The notes under the pieces are model-generated. The model made no database searches. It had not been told where the DNA came from and saw nothing but the letters and a program-made list of their open reading frames with translations. Made by a program: the position numbers and the translations under genes. From contig JTDE01000152.1 of NCBI GenBank assembly GCA_014338405.1, positions 217,930-281,929 of the forward strand: 64,000 nt of DNA, in the 5' to 3' direction. The stretch is from Paragonimus skrjabini miyazakii (lineage: Eukaryota; Platyhelminthes; Trematoda; Plagiorchiida; Troglotrematidae). Numbering within the stretch: the stretch's first letter is position 1; each line of letters starts with the position of its first letter. This document shows, in pieces, positions 52,246 through 64,000 of this stretch.

Positions 52246-55200
52246 TGTCCCAGATGACTAGCACACATGGATATGCAAATGACAAGCTTTCCCATTACTC
52301 ACGTACAGTTGCTGACCCAGCCTATGTCATGTCTTTTTCATTTGCCGTTTTGCGTCGAGTTGCATGAATTTTTCGGTTTATGTAAAGTGTGCAATGCGTA
52401 TGCATGGTAATTTTTACACTGCAGTCATAGTCTGATTCACTATACTTGCAGCTGTACGATCGTGCATTTTGGAGTAAGTGTTAGTCCAACCTATAATTGC
52501 GTACATCCACATCGAATGTCACTATACGGACAGCAAGACATGTGATGAAAAAGCACTCTATCGTATGTGACTACGCACTTGGTTTGATGAGAAGGCCGAT
52601 CGCTTTCAACGGCGATACGGATGAACTAACGTCTGTGAAGGAGGTTTCCAAGACGTACTCTTCTAATTATGTCTGCTTTTGTTAACTCTAGGTAATCAGC
52701 TGTTATTGTTTTCAATCACAACCTGGTTGGTAAAATGCACGCTCAACAAAGCCTGTGAAGATAACAGTTACATTTGAGTGAACTTTGGTAACAAATCAAA
52801 ATATGTACATAATATGTTGTCTTATGGTGCGCCGACCAAGCTGTAATCACCGGTGGGTCTCATTTTGTCTCGTGATATGGCAATTCCACATGATTTTTTA
52901 ACGCAGTGGCATCCTTTTTAACCGTCCTTTACTGGCATCTTCCCTAGTTCAGATTGGTCTGACAGCTAAAAGCACTGTCAGTCTAAGTCCTCAATAGGAC
53001 TCAAATAAATTGGATCAGAGAGAGTTTCTTTCTGAAAGGAGCACAAAAAACCACTGTTAACGAAATATCATGCAGAAAGAAGAGCAAAAATGACGTTACG
53101 TTCGACAATGCACAGCAGCGAAAAACTGCAGGTCAATTGTATGGGAAACGCCAATGGTTGGGCGTTTCAGAAAAAAACACAAAGGTGAATTGAACACAGT
53201 TAACAACATACAGAAAATCTTCAGTTACCATTGTGCGACACTGCTTCGGACGAAGTTAGATTTTGGAGATATTCCAGATGCTGACAGTTTTAATCACCTT
53301 GCTTAGTTGTAAACTGGGAACAAATTACTGATTTCTGTCTATCAACTCAACGTAGTTCATCTCGACTCACCTATGGTTATTTATTTTTCCAAAGCAGTTT
53401 TTCCAGATGGGCATGTCTTATATGAATTATTTGTTATATAACTGAATCTAATTTTCAAATTACAAGACCACCTGAGGGTAAAAACTGAAGAAGTTCTTGT
53501 GCTCTTCCGTGTTGCTGGATTAACACATATTGAATATAAATTGGATGTCACCTTTGTCGCCATCTTTTTCACGTCGGGACTAGAAATCGGGTCACGGTTT
53601 CAAGAGGTAACCGTGTTGATCACTGCGCCTTCGAATTCACATTAGACAGGACTGAAACATTATATGTGAAGGCTCAGCCATATTGAGTAATACTGGATAG
53701 CATCCTGTCATAAACAATGAGAATCTAGGACAAGCCTTCATTATCAACAGTAGTCTTTATCTTACATAATTCTATCCGACAGTCTACGATCGGCTTTGTT
53801 TTTGTTCTGATTTGCCAGAGATAGACAGTCAAAACGGGAAGTGAAACGACACGTGCTGTTGCACGGAATCGAAGCTCCATTTTGCCCAGCCACCACACCT
53901 CAGAGCAGAGTAAGTGAGATCCAAGAATGGACTCACCGGCGGTTGTAACCAATCTACCTGTTCTCTCTCGAATATCTGCCTTATACAGTGATGGGAGAGT
54001 TGACTAAATAGATAAACCCATTGAATTCACAATGTATCTATTATTTAAGGAATTTGCCTGGAAAACTGTAAACATATATCAAGTTAAGAAATTGGGAAAT
54101 TCCATAAGAGATGGATAACACGCAGGAAAATATCCGGTTATATTTTCATAATGAGTTACGTGGTAGTTAAACTTCTCAAGACAAGTAGGATGAGGACTCA
54201 AATGAAACAAACAATCCCGATTCATTCTCAACTGCAATTACTTTATTTTCAATGAACACAAGGGATCTGAATAAAGTTATTTATTTATGCAAAATTCATT
54301 ACTGTAATCTATTAGTGATACTGGTATTATCCAGTAGACGAGGAGGAAATCATACACGGTCAGTAGGAGATTGTATGTAAGTAACTGTAGCCATAAATGC
54401 TTCAAGCATAATGGTGATATACTTGTTTAACAAAAAGGAGAATTAAAGTGTGTTCCTTATATTTAACCATTTCGCAGACCCGTCACACAGAATGTCATTT
54501 TCAGTTAAGTAAAATCTTAGTCTGTTCCGCGCAGTCACTTGATTTGCATCTTGCGTTATTTTGTGGTTGATTCACCGCTTTTTTTCACCCCGTTAGTGTG
54601 CATGGGCACCATGACACTATGCTGTTTGACCTGTGTGCTTCACTATTGATAGTGTCGGGCGCCGTCTCTCAGCTACTATGACGGCGCTTGACGTTTCTCG
54701 CTGTTTCCAGTCATCTGATAACATGCTACTTGGTACGAGCGGCTAGTTACTTGTTTATCCTTCCTTAAGAGGTTTTCGTTTAGTGTTACGTATTTGTCAG
54801 TAAATACTTACACACTTTTAACACGCTTCTACAATGAAGTCCAAGTTGCTGATACACTACTGTTGATCAGTAGAATCTTCAGTTGAGTTTGAAAAGAAGC
54901 ACTACTTATGGTGATTAATTTATAGCTTTTCACCCAGTTAGTTTGGATGGGAACAGTCCACCTTGGATTACCAGTTTGCTCTGACTATGGCCACAAGTGT
55001 TTATAATACTTCATGATGGTTGCCCTCGATCCGACACTCCGCAACCGGTCTCGTGTTTGTCCGGACTCATCAGGTTGATATAGTCTGAGTGAAGAATCGA
55101 ACTGGCTACCCTTCGTGCTACGAGACAAAGATCTTATACATTCACCCGCCATTTCTATCAGCATCGTTTATGACGGGGAGTTTGAATACAACTTATTTGT

Positions 55201-55408
55201 TCCCCCATTCAGACTATATCTACGTGATGAGTCCAAACAGATAGGAGACCAGTCGTGCAGTGTCGGACTGAGGGTGAACATCCTGAAGCATTTCAAACTT
55301 GTCTTATTCTGCTAAGTAGTTTGACAGATTTGATAATTAAGAAGAGACCCAACTGCGAAAAATCTGAACTTCGGCTGGGTCCAAATGTTATATTTCTAAG
55401 CTTCCGGC

Positions 55409-55490
55409 GTGGCTTCGTAGCTCAGCTGGTAAAGCATTTGCGTTGTTCTGTTTTTGGTCACGTGAGTTAAGATCATGACTTGTTGAACTT
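55409..55490 (+). repeat. tRNA-like relic (tRNA pseudogene or SINE head)
   Basis: gtggcttcgtagctcagctg then gtaaagcatttgcg carries a near-perfect RNA polymerase III A box (TAGCTCAGCTGG) and D-arm. The B box region (gtgagttaagatcatgact) is eroded, and no acceptor stem closes. It differs from the head of the other SINE family in this window, so it may be another SINE or a dead tRNA gene. Confidence 0.5.
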
Positions 55491-57499
55491 TCTGGGATCG
55501 CGTTAATATGACTTCTTCTTTCGCTGTACTGCTATGACACCTCTAACTTTGGCGTTTGTTGTTCCTGACTGTCACCACAGTGTGCATAACTCATATACGA
55601 ACAAAACTCATGCAAATCTTGTGTAACATGTCCACAGTTACATATCTGTTCACAGTTACTTGGAGAGTTGAATCCATTTTCATCACTTAACTGCTTCTAC
55701 TTTATCTGAGACGTTGTATCTTACCAACTTTCAGATATCTACCTAGATAACTCTATTCTCACAGTCCTATATATCTTTATGTTATTCCGAGCCCACTGCC
55801 TGAAGTTTCGGGCAAAGAACGAGTTCGTAATTTGCAACCAACATGCTTATCAATTACAACCTGAAATGAATTCACCGGTAGTATCGCTGCCTAAGTGTGT
55901 CAACATAACAGATATGATAAGTGGATCAATAATGTCTGAAGGCTGCCTTTTATTAACTATGTCAGGAAACTGAACTCCGTCTTGAGGTCGCCGAAAAAGC
56001 GTGTTCGATTTAGTGCCAAGACAACATTTTTAAGGGCTACCACATGCAGCTTGCACTAGTTTTTCTTGTCTGCGTGGGTAACTTTTGCAACAAGAGCTGT
56101 TAGATAATCTTTACAATGCTGCTATGAAAAGTTGACTAGGAGTGAAATAAAAGTAAACTAAACGATGAATTCACTATGCTTTGTGCTATCGTCTAATTGT
56201 CGTCAGTCAATTCGCCAGTCCGATTCTGGTTGTGAGCAGTTATGATTTTCCGGAACGGTTGTCCAATCTATCTTGTGCAGGATACCTAGCTGCCAAAAAT
56301 ACACATTTAATGAAACACAACAAGTAGCCACTGCATTCAATATTGGATTGCTTCTTCGAAAACGATAAATATGTGCCCCAAAATGTGCTCATACATTGAA
56401 TTTTGCGCGTAGACACACGAAATCACTTTGAGAAGTTTAGCTACCAACTATGAAGGGTGGTATATGTAGTGTCTCTTAATTAAACCTTTTGAAGCCATGG
56501 CTTTAAGGACTGAATTTTCCACCGTTCCTCGGATCCGCCGCGACGCACACAATATCTAGGGACAAGCCGAGATTCTGGAGCAAGCCATTGGATATCACTC
56601 CGACACGTCAACAGAAGTGTTGAACGTAAGGAAGAAAGCAACCTAACTTTCCGGACCAACCATCCTCGCATTAAACTCAATTGGGGAACTCTAATGACAT
56701 TGCCAAATAAATAAACGTAGTAATATGATCTCTGTTGATCGGTTTGTACCCACAACTCATGAATAACCTTGGTTGGGCAAGATAAAAACTTGATCCCAGA
56801 GCATTCAACAAGATTTAGTTAGCCAGCAGCTCCATTCAGAAATGAACAGGACAACGATCACGAAGCAGATGAAAGCTGAAAAGGCCGAAGTAGCTGTCAT
56901 ATTCAATGAGTCAGTAAACGTTACCAGAAAGTTGTTAACGCAGAAAATGCGGGCATCCTAACAGACATCTATTGATTGCTATCACAAACAAGTAGAGATA
57001 TTTCAGCAACTTACTTACGATATCCAGCACTTGGGAATTTATCTAACCATCTTGTGTGCAACTATTGGCCAACCGTCTAAAATTTACCTTCCGTTTACCT
57101 TCCGTTTTAGTGATTTATGTTATGGTGTACTTCCAACACCAGTAATGCGAAATACTAGTTGTAAGGGTCGAGTTGATGTCGATGACAAAACTAATTTTCA
57201 CCCGGAACAGTCGATCTATTCAGTTTTTCCAGAGCCCCAATATCACTTTTTCCTAAATCCAATCGATTCAGTGGCGGGTGTAGGAAAATCGTGTACCGCA
57301 ATTGATGGTTTATGCCAACTGACCAGCTTGGCAGTTTTCAGTGAAAACTTTTTTCTCAAAAACTATAGGTCGTAGATCAATAAACTTTACAGATGTGAAA
57401 CAAAAGGTTCATATAAAGTAGTCATTAAAATCAAAAGGTTTTCAGAATTATTCAAACTTACCAATGGGTTGTTCCGGTGTTAACGCAATGCGAGAAACG

Positions 57500-57502
<3 letters not shown>

Positions 57503-57545
<43 letters not shown>
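57503..57545. repeat. (TA)n microsatellite
   Basis: A pure TA dinucleotide run of 43 bases. Confidence 0.98.
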
Positions 57546-57547
<2 letters not shown>

Positions 57548-58324
57548 GATTCACTTGGGTTTGGGATGACGGAATGTCTACACAAAGGTTAGATTTTAAG
57601 CGTAGATGGATGGAATGGACACATTAAAAGTGACGGCAACTTAACAGTAAAATCTTCTTGCCTGTTTAGCTGAAGCGATACTGAGTAGGACAGGCCAGAC
57701 TCACTTTCGCATGCCTTTAAAAAACCAGGATAATCGTAATATGTTAAAGACAATCAAACAACTTAGAAGAATAAATGGTCAGCCTCTGGTTAAAAATGTC
57801 AATTTTGAAGATGGAAATCACGAGATACCTAATGCTGTTAATTTTTCTTGTAAACGAAATTATACTTCTCATACGGACAAAAATATTTGAAGGACTCCAA
57901 TATTATGTTTGATGTTTAAACATTTCTAGGCATCGTAATGGGATGTTTTTTATCTACTTAAAAAAAGTTCTTTTACCATCAGCTGGTTGACTTTTTCAAG
58001 AAACTTTGTCAGAAGACATTATTTATTAGTAGTGAAATGCTAATATTTCACCTCTGTGAAAACTGATGGCTAGCATATATTCTCAATGCCCGTTTTCTGT
58101 ACTCTTGAGCATGGTTAAAAAAATGTTTTCTCTGAAAGTGATAAGTTTTTGAACGATGAAATCATTTTGTTTGTCAAACGTTCTACGTAATTCCCGAACC
58201 AGATTCTGTCAATTTCAAATGTAACTCCCCTATCTAGTAAAATAAGTTTCAAGAGTATATCTGTGCTGCATATCCCGATCATGACAAAGTTATTCATTAC
58301 TAATAAACCTTAAAAACGGCAAAG

Positions 58325-58455
58325 CGGGATTCTGGTGTTTCTTTTCGAAAAGGCTGGGCAGAAGGTCTAGCCAAATAGGAAAGTTGCGATCAAATGTGAT
58401 TAATGTTCAACTCAAAAATCAGCCAAATCCCCGACTGCTTATCAGTTAAAACAAA
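58325..58455 (+). repeat. SINE copy, tail part (plus strand)
   Basis: ctggtgtttcttttcgaaaa, then gcgatcaaatgtgattaatg and ttcaactcaaaaatc, followed by ccccgactgcttatcagtt, are colinear with the tail of the copy at 63870-63971. Head and body upstream are not recognised. Confidence 0.6.
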
Positions 58456-59570
58456 TTTTTGACTGTGCTTGTGCATTCTTCCGTCACACAAAAGTTATTC
58501 GTTGTTCCACCTTTGTTCTTCAGGTGCCATTCATCTGTCCACTCTTCAAAACAACAATCTTTTAGAAGTAACAATCGGTTGTACGGGTTTCATTTCCTTT
58601 TTGTCTATTCATATATCCACGTTTTACCATGACCAACTACTCAAACTTAGTTCTGATCGCCGTTTCTACACTGATGAATTGTTATCTTCAGATCAATATA
58701 TTGATACAGACATTCCTTTCGTTCATTATTCATCTGATCCGAGGTAACAACTCTATCGAAGACAGAAAAGCCACTTGTAAACATTGTCGTCACTTGCTCA
58801 CACATTTCATAAATTACGGATTCTAACCCGATTTAACGCATAGCTTTAATTTTTCATTTAGTTTTTTTAGCAGTTTATTTCTTACTTCTAATCTATTTAC
58901 GATTGTATCGCTTATATTGTGTGAGGACTGATTTTATTGTCAATACTGTCGCCGTGAAATGGTAATGTATTTAGTTGTTTTGTAGATTTCCGATTTCTAG
59001 TAGCCTAGGGGCATTACTTCTAATTCATTAGGATAGCAAATTTCACTTCCTAAGTGTAACAAATTAACCTTCTATCGATTACCAAGAATTTTATTGTGAA
59101 TTTCGTGTCTGCACTTTTATATTGGCTAGAAACTCCTATCCAGCCGTAAAATCTTTCTCCCAACAGGGGTCAATCTTCAGCTGTCATCGGTTTACTATCA
59201 CATTTTACCAAACACAGCTGTCAGAGAGATATTTTCAAACAAATCATTTTTATGCATCATATCCGTTATACTTAGGTCCGTCCAATGAGTAATTCAGTGA
59301 GCTTGCTTCCTGAGTTGCAGGTTAACATACAGATATTCCGTTACCTTCTAACTTGCTCAATTTTGAGTGACAACATTAAACTTTCTATCAACCTGCTTAT
59401 ATGTCAATCATATTTCTCGTCTGATCGTAACTCAAGCAAATGAAATTCGAGAATGACTGCTGTTTATTTTACGGAGGCTTTCAATAAACTAACATCCACT
59501 TTTCATTTTCATGTAAATTCGTTTAATTTTAATTGTTGTGTTTAGTCATTTTTCTCAAGTATCTTCCAAA

Positions 59571-59730
59571 TTGATAAATGGATTGAGAATAACACAAAGT
59601 TATGGGCAAGTTGTAACCATTTCGAGTGGCTTTTCGATTATCATACTCCTGAGGAAGGCCACCCGAGGTGGTTGAAGCGTTGTATATTAGAACTCGCTCA
59701 TAACGTTGTAATTCTCAATCCATTTATCAA
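59571..59730. repeat. 160-bp unit with 38-40 bp inverted ends and a hammerhead-like core
   Basis: The left end ttgataaatggattgagaat (59571) and the right end attctcaatccatttatcaa (to 59730) are exact reverse complements over 20 bases. Imperfect pairing continues to about 40. Inside, at 59649-59678, CTGAGGA is followed by a ccacc-cga-ggtgg hairpin and then GAAGC. This spacing resembles the CUGANGA / stem II / GAAA core of hammerhead ribozymes, with GAAA changed to GAAG. Confidence 0.55.
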
Positions 59731-60599
59731 TAACATGTTAAACACGATGCCCAAACTGTTTGACTTCATTCGTACCAAATTTAGTGCGGATATCTTACTA
59801 TCTTCCAAATTACGTCTATGATACACCGGACCTAAGAGTAACGTAACATCTAGGTCATTTTTGTCACTCTGACCACATTACACATATTACGTTGAATGTT
59901 TCTAATGTTTACTTGCGGACAACTCTTGTTTGACACTTCTAACTCGAACTTTGCCTACCAGTTCAATTTTGATAACTTTTTCGTGAGTGCGGAGTGATAG
60001 GGAATGATTTTGACTTAAACACATCCTGGAACAGATTTGAAACGGTGTTATCTCTATCAAATTCTTAGTTCTATTGTTGTACACTCTTTTGACTGGGCAG
60101 CGCACCTTTTAGGTAACACGACACAAGAAATGCGTGCCGAATGCAACTGAACGCTTTCTATGTTTTCATGGGCGTCCCGTGAACCAGAGGAAGTGGTAAA
60201 TGACGTTTAGCAAGTTCAGTCGCCTAAGTAAGTGAGCTAATCCTAACCATGACATTTAAGCGTAGATCATACAATCTAAATACTTCTGCTTTACCACTGA
60301 CGTGAAGTAGGGCTGTATCGCAATTTCGATCCCTTTTACCATGTGTTTAAGCGCAGTGCTTACTGTCGATTTGTAACCTTGTGGGAATGACGGTTCGTTT
60401 GAATGGGCAGTCACTGCTAAAAGTTCAAAATTATGTTGCTAGAAGTCTGCTGCACTACGTAAATAGTCGCGTACAGTTCTAGGTAAACGACCGTGAGCAG
60501 GCTATGCACAGACAGCATTCTCTGGGACCACCGCGTTAAAAAAAAAGCGAGTTTTAATTTGCATCACACACGGATGAACTGGTGTGCCTACCCTTATTA

Positions 60600-61000
60600 A
60601 CCGAATTCAGGTAGACGTCCTGGAACAGTTTAGACATTTCTGCGGGTTCATTACATGATCATCAAGTGTGAGCACCTCAAAGGGGCTCCAATGTTCCCAG
60701 TATTCTCGAAAAATTTGGTTGGATAGACTACTACCTAAAGACTGAACCAAAACTACTAATACGCAACACAGCGTCTTGTTTAACGCCAGTATGTAGCTAT
60801 GAAGTCTTAACTCCATAAAGTATACAATCTGAACCGCTTTAATAAGTGATGAAAACAGTATTTTTCGGTAATTTCCTGTTTGTACATGGCCTGTAACACA
60901 CGGTACTCCCTGCAACAGATGTCAATGGAGTCCAAACAATTCTGTTACCGAACCACCTTCGTTGGTTACCTCATTGACACGCGATTTGTAAGAACGGTAG
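60600..61000 (-). mobile_element. Possible Ty3/gypsy reverse transcriptase relic, antisense
   Basis: The minus-strand frame at 60607-60915 (102 codons) ends with WEHWSPFEVLTLDDHVMNPQ then KCL. This resembles the gypsy RT block in which an EH...H...V...L....L.+NP.KC pattern follows the YxDD box. Just before it, a hydrophobic stretch (LCCVLVVLVQSL) sits where the catalytic strand should be, but the two aspartates are not visible. The preceding segment could be the eroded MPFGL..A...F block. The match rests mainly on the NPQKC region, so this is tentative. No LTRs, protease or integrase were recognised. Confidence 0.35.
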
Positions 61001-63695
61001 TCCGGAGAAGTTGATGTAATAACAATTGAAAACCAACGAACCTTTGATTACAAATAGCCACACTTGAGGGATATTACTGGCAAGAAGGTGACATACCGTA
61101 ACGTTGAGCTTAGATCGTGGAAGAAAACACTTTTGGATAGGACTACCTTTCAGGATGTACACTCGAATGTTGAACAGCCACCACCCCTATGTTAGGGATT
61201 TAAGATTCACGTTGCGCAAGTTAGTTATTGATCTGGCGTGACCGATTGGCTTTGCAGTGTGTGCGACGAAAAATACGTTGGTCATCTCAGAATGATAATT
61301 TATCAGGGTTCATATCGAACGGTCACTGACGAGGTGGGTTGCCTTATTTTCATTCGTATAGACTAACAACCCTCAGTTTTTAGATAACGTACATTTACTT
61401 CCAAAAATCTTGCCCTCATATTCTTTGTTGTAAGTCATAGTTGGTTTTCTTCTCAATGCAGACCTTACCAATTAGGTGGAACACTTCCACTTTTCCAATA
61501 TAGATAATATACGCTGCGCTTGATTAACTAACATTGGCCAGCATGCCATAAAGTCCGCTTTTATACGCTTTACTGTTTTCTCTTTTTTTAGTTAATACTG
61601 AATACAAGGTTTGTTCACCAGTAGTGCAGCGCAAATGGAAACACAAGAACACAGGTAACCTTTGGGGACAGTTACTGTGAAAAACCATTCAATAAATAAA
61701 TAATTGCAACTCTGTGGGCGCATATATGATTGTAAAAATTAGTAGTCCACTTTAATACTGTAAAATGCCTCCCATTTCGTGTTTTATGTAAGCCATTGTA
61801 CTTTTTACTTACAAATCGGAACGACCAGTTCAATGTAATATCAGCAAACCTATAGTTTTCAATATGTCATCCTGTTTGGCTTCCTAGTTTATTTTGTTTA
61901 GTGATTTTTTCCCCTATTAACTAACAAAAACGTTTGTTCTAACAAATCCTCTGCTTATCATATCGGTCACTGTTCATTCAATAGAACTAAACATTACTTA
62001 ACTAAAAATTATCTCCGTTTTCTTGTTTTTAAGTGACCGTTCTACCTTTTTCATACCTCTCTACCCAAGCAAGTTGAAGTGTTCACAGTGCTATGCTGCA
62101 AACAAGTGCGATGGTAGTAAGTGTAGTGCAGTGTCTGTAATTTCCTCATAAAACTTACTAATAATGTGATCTAAATTTAATCAAAACATTTTTCCGAGTA
62201 GCATCATATTGATTGTTAATAGAACTAAGCAATGAAGCATTGAAGGGGAACGATTGTCCAACTAATCATTCCGTTTCTAGATCCAATACATTCATTTTTG
62301 TTGAATGCGTTAGGAGAATCGACTTGGAGTGGTTGATTAGATGCAAAATGGCTCAACAACAGACTGACCTAGTTAGTTGAAGACTTCGTTAGTGATTGAT
62401 TACGAACAGTTCGGTTTAACATAGCTAAAGAAATACTCACACAAGCACACAAGCACATGTGGAACGTTCCAAAAAGTTATTGTAAACTAAATTAATCTTG
62501 ACACAGCTACAGAGACGCTAGGATAGGATAAGAAAAGCAGTATGGTATCCTTCCCTGGGACGGTTTGTGGTTCATCGTGCAATTAGATTTGATAAAATTT
62601 TGGCAAGCATATTCCCCAACTGATAAGTAGGGATTTCATAGCGATAATCTTACTCAATTAGTTATTCTGTTAAATTTAATCTGAGACTGTCTGGAAAGCG
62701 TCAAGGTCGTACGATCAATGGGACTAGAAGCGTGTTACCGATTGTGAAAAATATCTAAATGACTGATTTAATTTTGGCGCGACAGTGAAATCAAATTAGG
62801 TTTTAAACAATGGCAACTAACAATGTGACAACGATTTCAGTCAGAAGGAAAGAAAATATCGCATTGCAAAATAGCTACCGAGTTTTAAGCAACAAATCAG
62901 AAAATCCAAACTAGAAAGGAAAAAATCATGTTTAAACTCGATATTGCATCTTTCTCTCAAAACATTTAACCGTCCGTGATATTTTGCATGTTATTAGATA
63001 TGGGTAAATTGCCGAAAGTGCATGGCTATATGACTACTCTTTTGCTTTCATGTTTTGTGTGATTCATAAGCGTCTCTTTTTCTCTCCGGTCATATGTTTG
63101 GTGATCAGTTGACTTTTGGAAGTGGTATGTTAATTTATACACCAACCTTACCAGATACATTATCTTTTAGGTCATTTTATTTGGCAACTCAAAGCGACTG
63201 ACTTTGATGTTCATAACAATCATATTAGTTCATATTAAGTCATCCTATAGCTGACATTAAAAGAAACTGTTCTTTTGTAAAATTAACTTACCTGGATCGG
63301 CCAACGAACACACAACTGAATTATACTGGGCTTTCCTAAAAATTACATATAATTACTACGCCGCGTTCACCGGAACTGTCTACTTTACATTGTAGTTCTT
63401 AGTTCACCCCCACTGTGGTTGATTGCAATTAATTATAGTTCACTGACACCTGCATTTTAACCACGCAAAAATTACTATATAACATGATGCAAGCAGACAG
63501 TCGAAACTGATTTCCTCAACTTTCAGGCTTTCTTTAGTAACAAGTGCTTAGATCGATTCAACCAAAGCTTCCGCATATGCAAGCTTCCTCACAGCACCTT
63601 CCTTAATAAGTCAATCTGGTGATCAATCGGCCCTGTGTTTACATTCTGACATGTTTTTAGACAGTAAAGCTTGTATCACTTCCTCTAATTCTATT
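61001..63695. other. No supported gene
   Basis: AT-rich sequence. Upstream parts of the possible gypsy relic may extend to about 61400 on the minus strand, but no motif is convincing there. Confidence 0.4.
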
Positions 63696-63971
63696 CTGAT
63701 GAGTAGTAGGGGATTTTGATTTTCATATAGATTGAACATCACCTACAACTGATCGCAGCTGTCGCATTCCCATAGATTATCCAGTCGGCCCCTTTCGAAA
63801 AGAAGTCCCGGCAGTGGCGATGATATGCACCACTGACGAGCTCTAATGAGAGCGAAACTCGAGTCCAGTGCTTCTTTTCGAAAGGAGCCGGCTGGAAAGT
63901 ATGTGGGAATGCGATCAGCTGTGGGTGATGTTCAATCTATATGAAAATCAAAACCCCCTACTACTCATCAG
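63696..63971. repeat. 276-bp foldback element built from two inverted SINE tails
   Basis: The left arm starts ctgatgagtagtagggg at 63696 and the right arm ends in its reverse complement at 63971. The arms pair over about 105 bases, through ttttgattttcatatagatt and gaacatcacc, to the ctttcgaaaagaag end, with few mismatches. The centre (about 63803-63869) is the body of the SINE family in plus orientation, starting at a remnant of the B box (tcccggc). So the right half is a normal plus-strand SINE end, and the left half is an extra inverted tail. No target-site duplication is obvious. Confidence 0.85.
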
Positions 63972-64000
63972 TAATCAAATACCGCTCAACAAGTCAATGA

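Larger units (their letters stand above)
52246..58324. other. No supported gene
   Basis: Apart from the tRNA-like relic at 55409 and the TA run at 57503, only unrecognised frames are present, the longest being 114 codons at 57031-57375 on the plus strand. Confidence 0.5.

Noticed and set aside
56480..56755. Minus-strand 91-codon frame with an Arg- and Leu-rich peptide
   Set aside because: No family match on either strand and no splice support.
1..64000. CRISPR arrays, operons, rRNA genes, bacterial mobile elements
   Set aside because: No regularly spaced repeats, ribosomal sequence, or dense prokaryotic gene layout is present; intron-bearing eukaryotic structure is clear.

Overview
The window looks like nuclear DNA of a flatworm, most likely a trematode-like species. 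It is AT-rich (roughly 60% A+T by eye), its exons are separated by introns up to 13 kb, and its retroelement mix (Penelope-like, RTE-like, CR1-like, tRNA-derived SINEs) is typical of platyhelminths. The species cannot be fixed from the sequence. There are no operons or bacterial features, and one 100-bp assembly gap (9831-9930).

Only one conserved host gene is convincing: the 3' half of a class C G-protein-coupled receptor of the metabotropic glutamate receptor family, on the + strand. Exon 21509-22195 encodes TM1-TM6. Exon 35275-35674 encodes TM7, the conserved PKLYII / HPEKNVR junction and a glutamine-rich tail. Exon 38957-39546 encodes the rest of the C-terminal tail and the stop. Splice sites and phases fit exactly (0/0, then 1/2), giving 558 residues in the window. 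The ligand-binding Venus-flytrap domain and the cysteine-rich linker were not found in the upstream 21.5 kb and probably lie outside the window.

The rest is intronic and intergenic DNA with decayed mobile elements. The 13-kb receptor intron holds a degenerate Penelope-like copy (about 24720-26020), a SINE tail fragment (about 27060-27126) and a long degenerate RTE-like LINE (about 27500-30150), all in the sense orientation. Downstream of the gene lie an antisense CR1/jockey-like LINE (about 44600-46300), an antisense and nearly full-length Penelope-like element (about 47080-49230), a second Penelope fragment (about 50060-50343) and a possible antisense Ty3/gypsy reverse transcriptase (about 60600-61000). 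A tRNA-derived SINE family with a shared tail occurs at seven places, one of them a 276-bp foldback (63696-63971). Other structures are a foldback MITE-like element (about 11603-11810), a 160-bp inverted-repeat unit with a hammerhead-like core (59571-59731), a tRNA-like relic (55409-55490) and a (TA)n microsatellite.

A few long open frames match nothing I recognise and are listed at low confidence. No clearly new biological system is evident. The observations most worth testing are the hammerhead-like motifs, the SINE foldbacks, the receptor's C-terminal PDZ-type ending, and an unexplained minus-strand open frame at 14241-14542.
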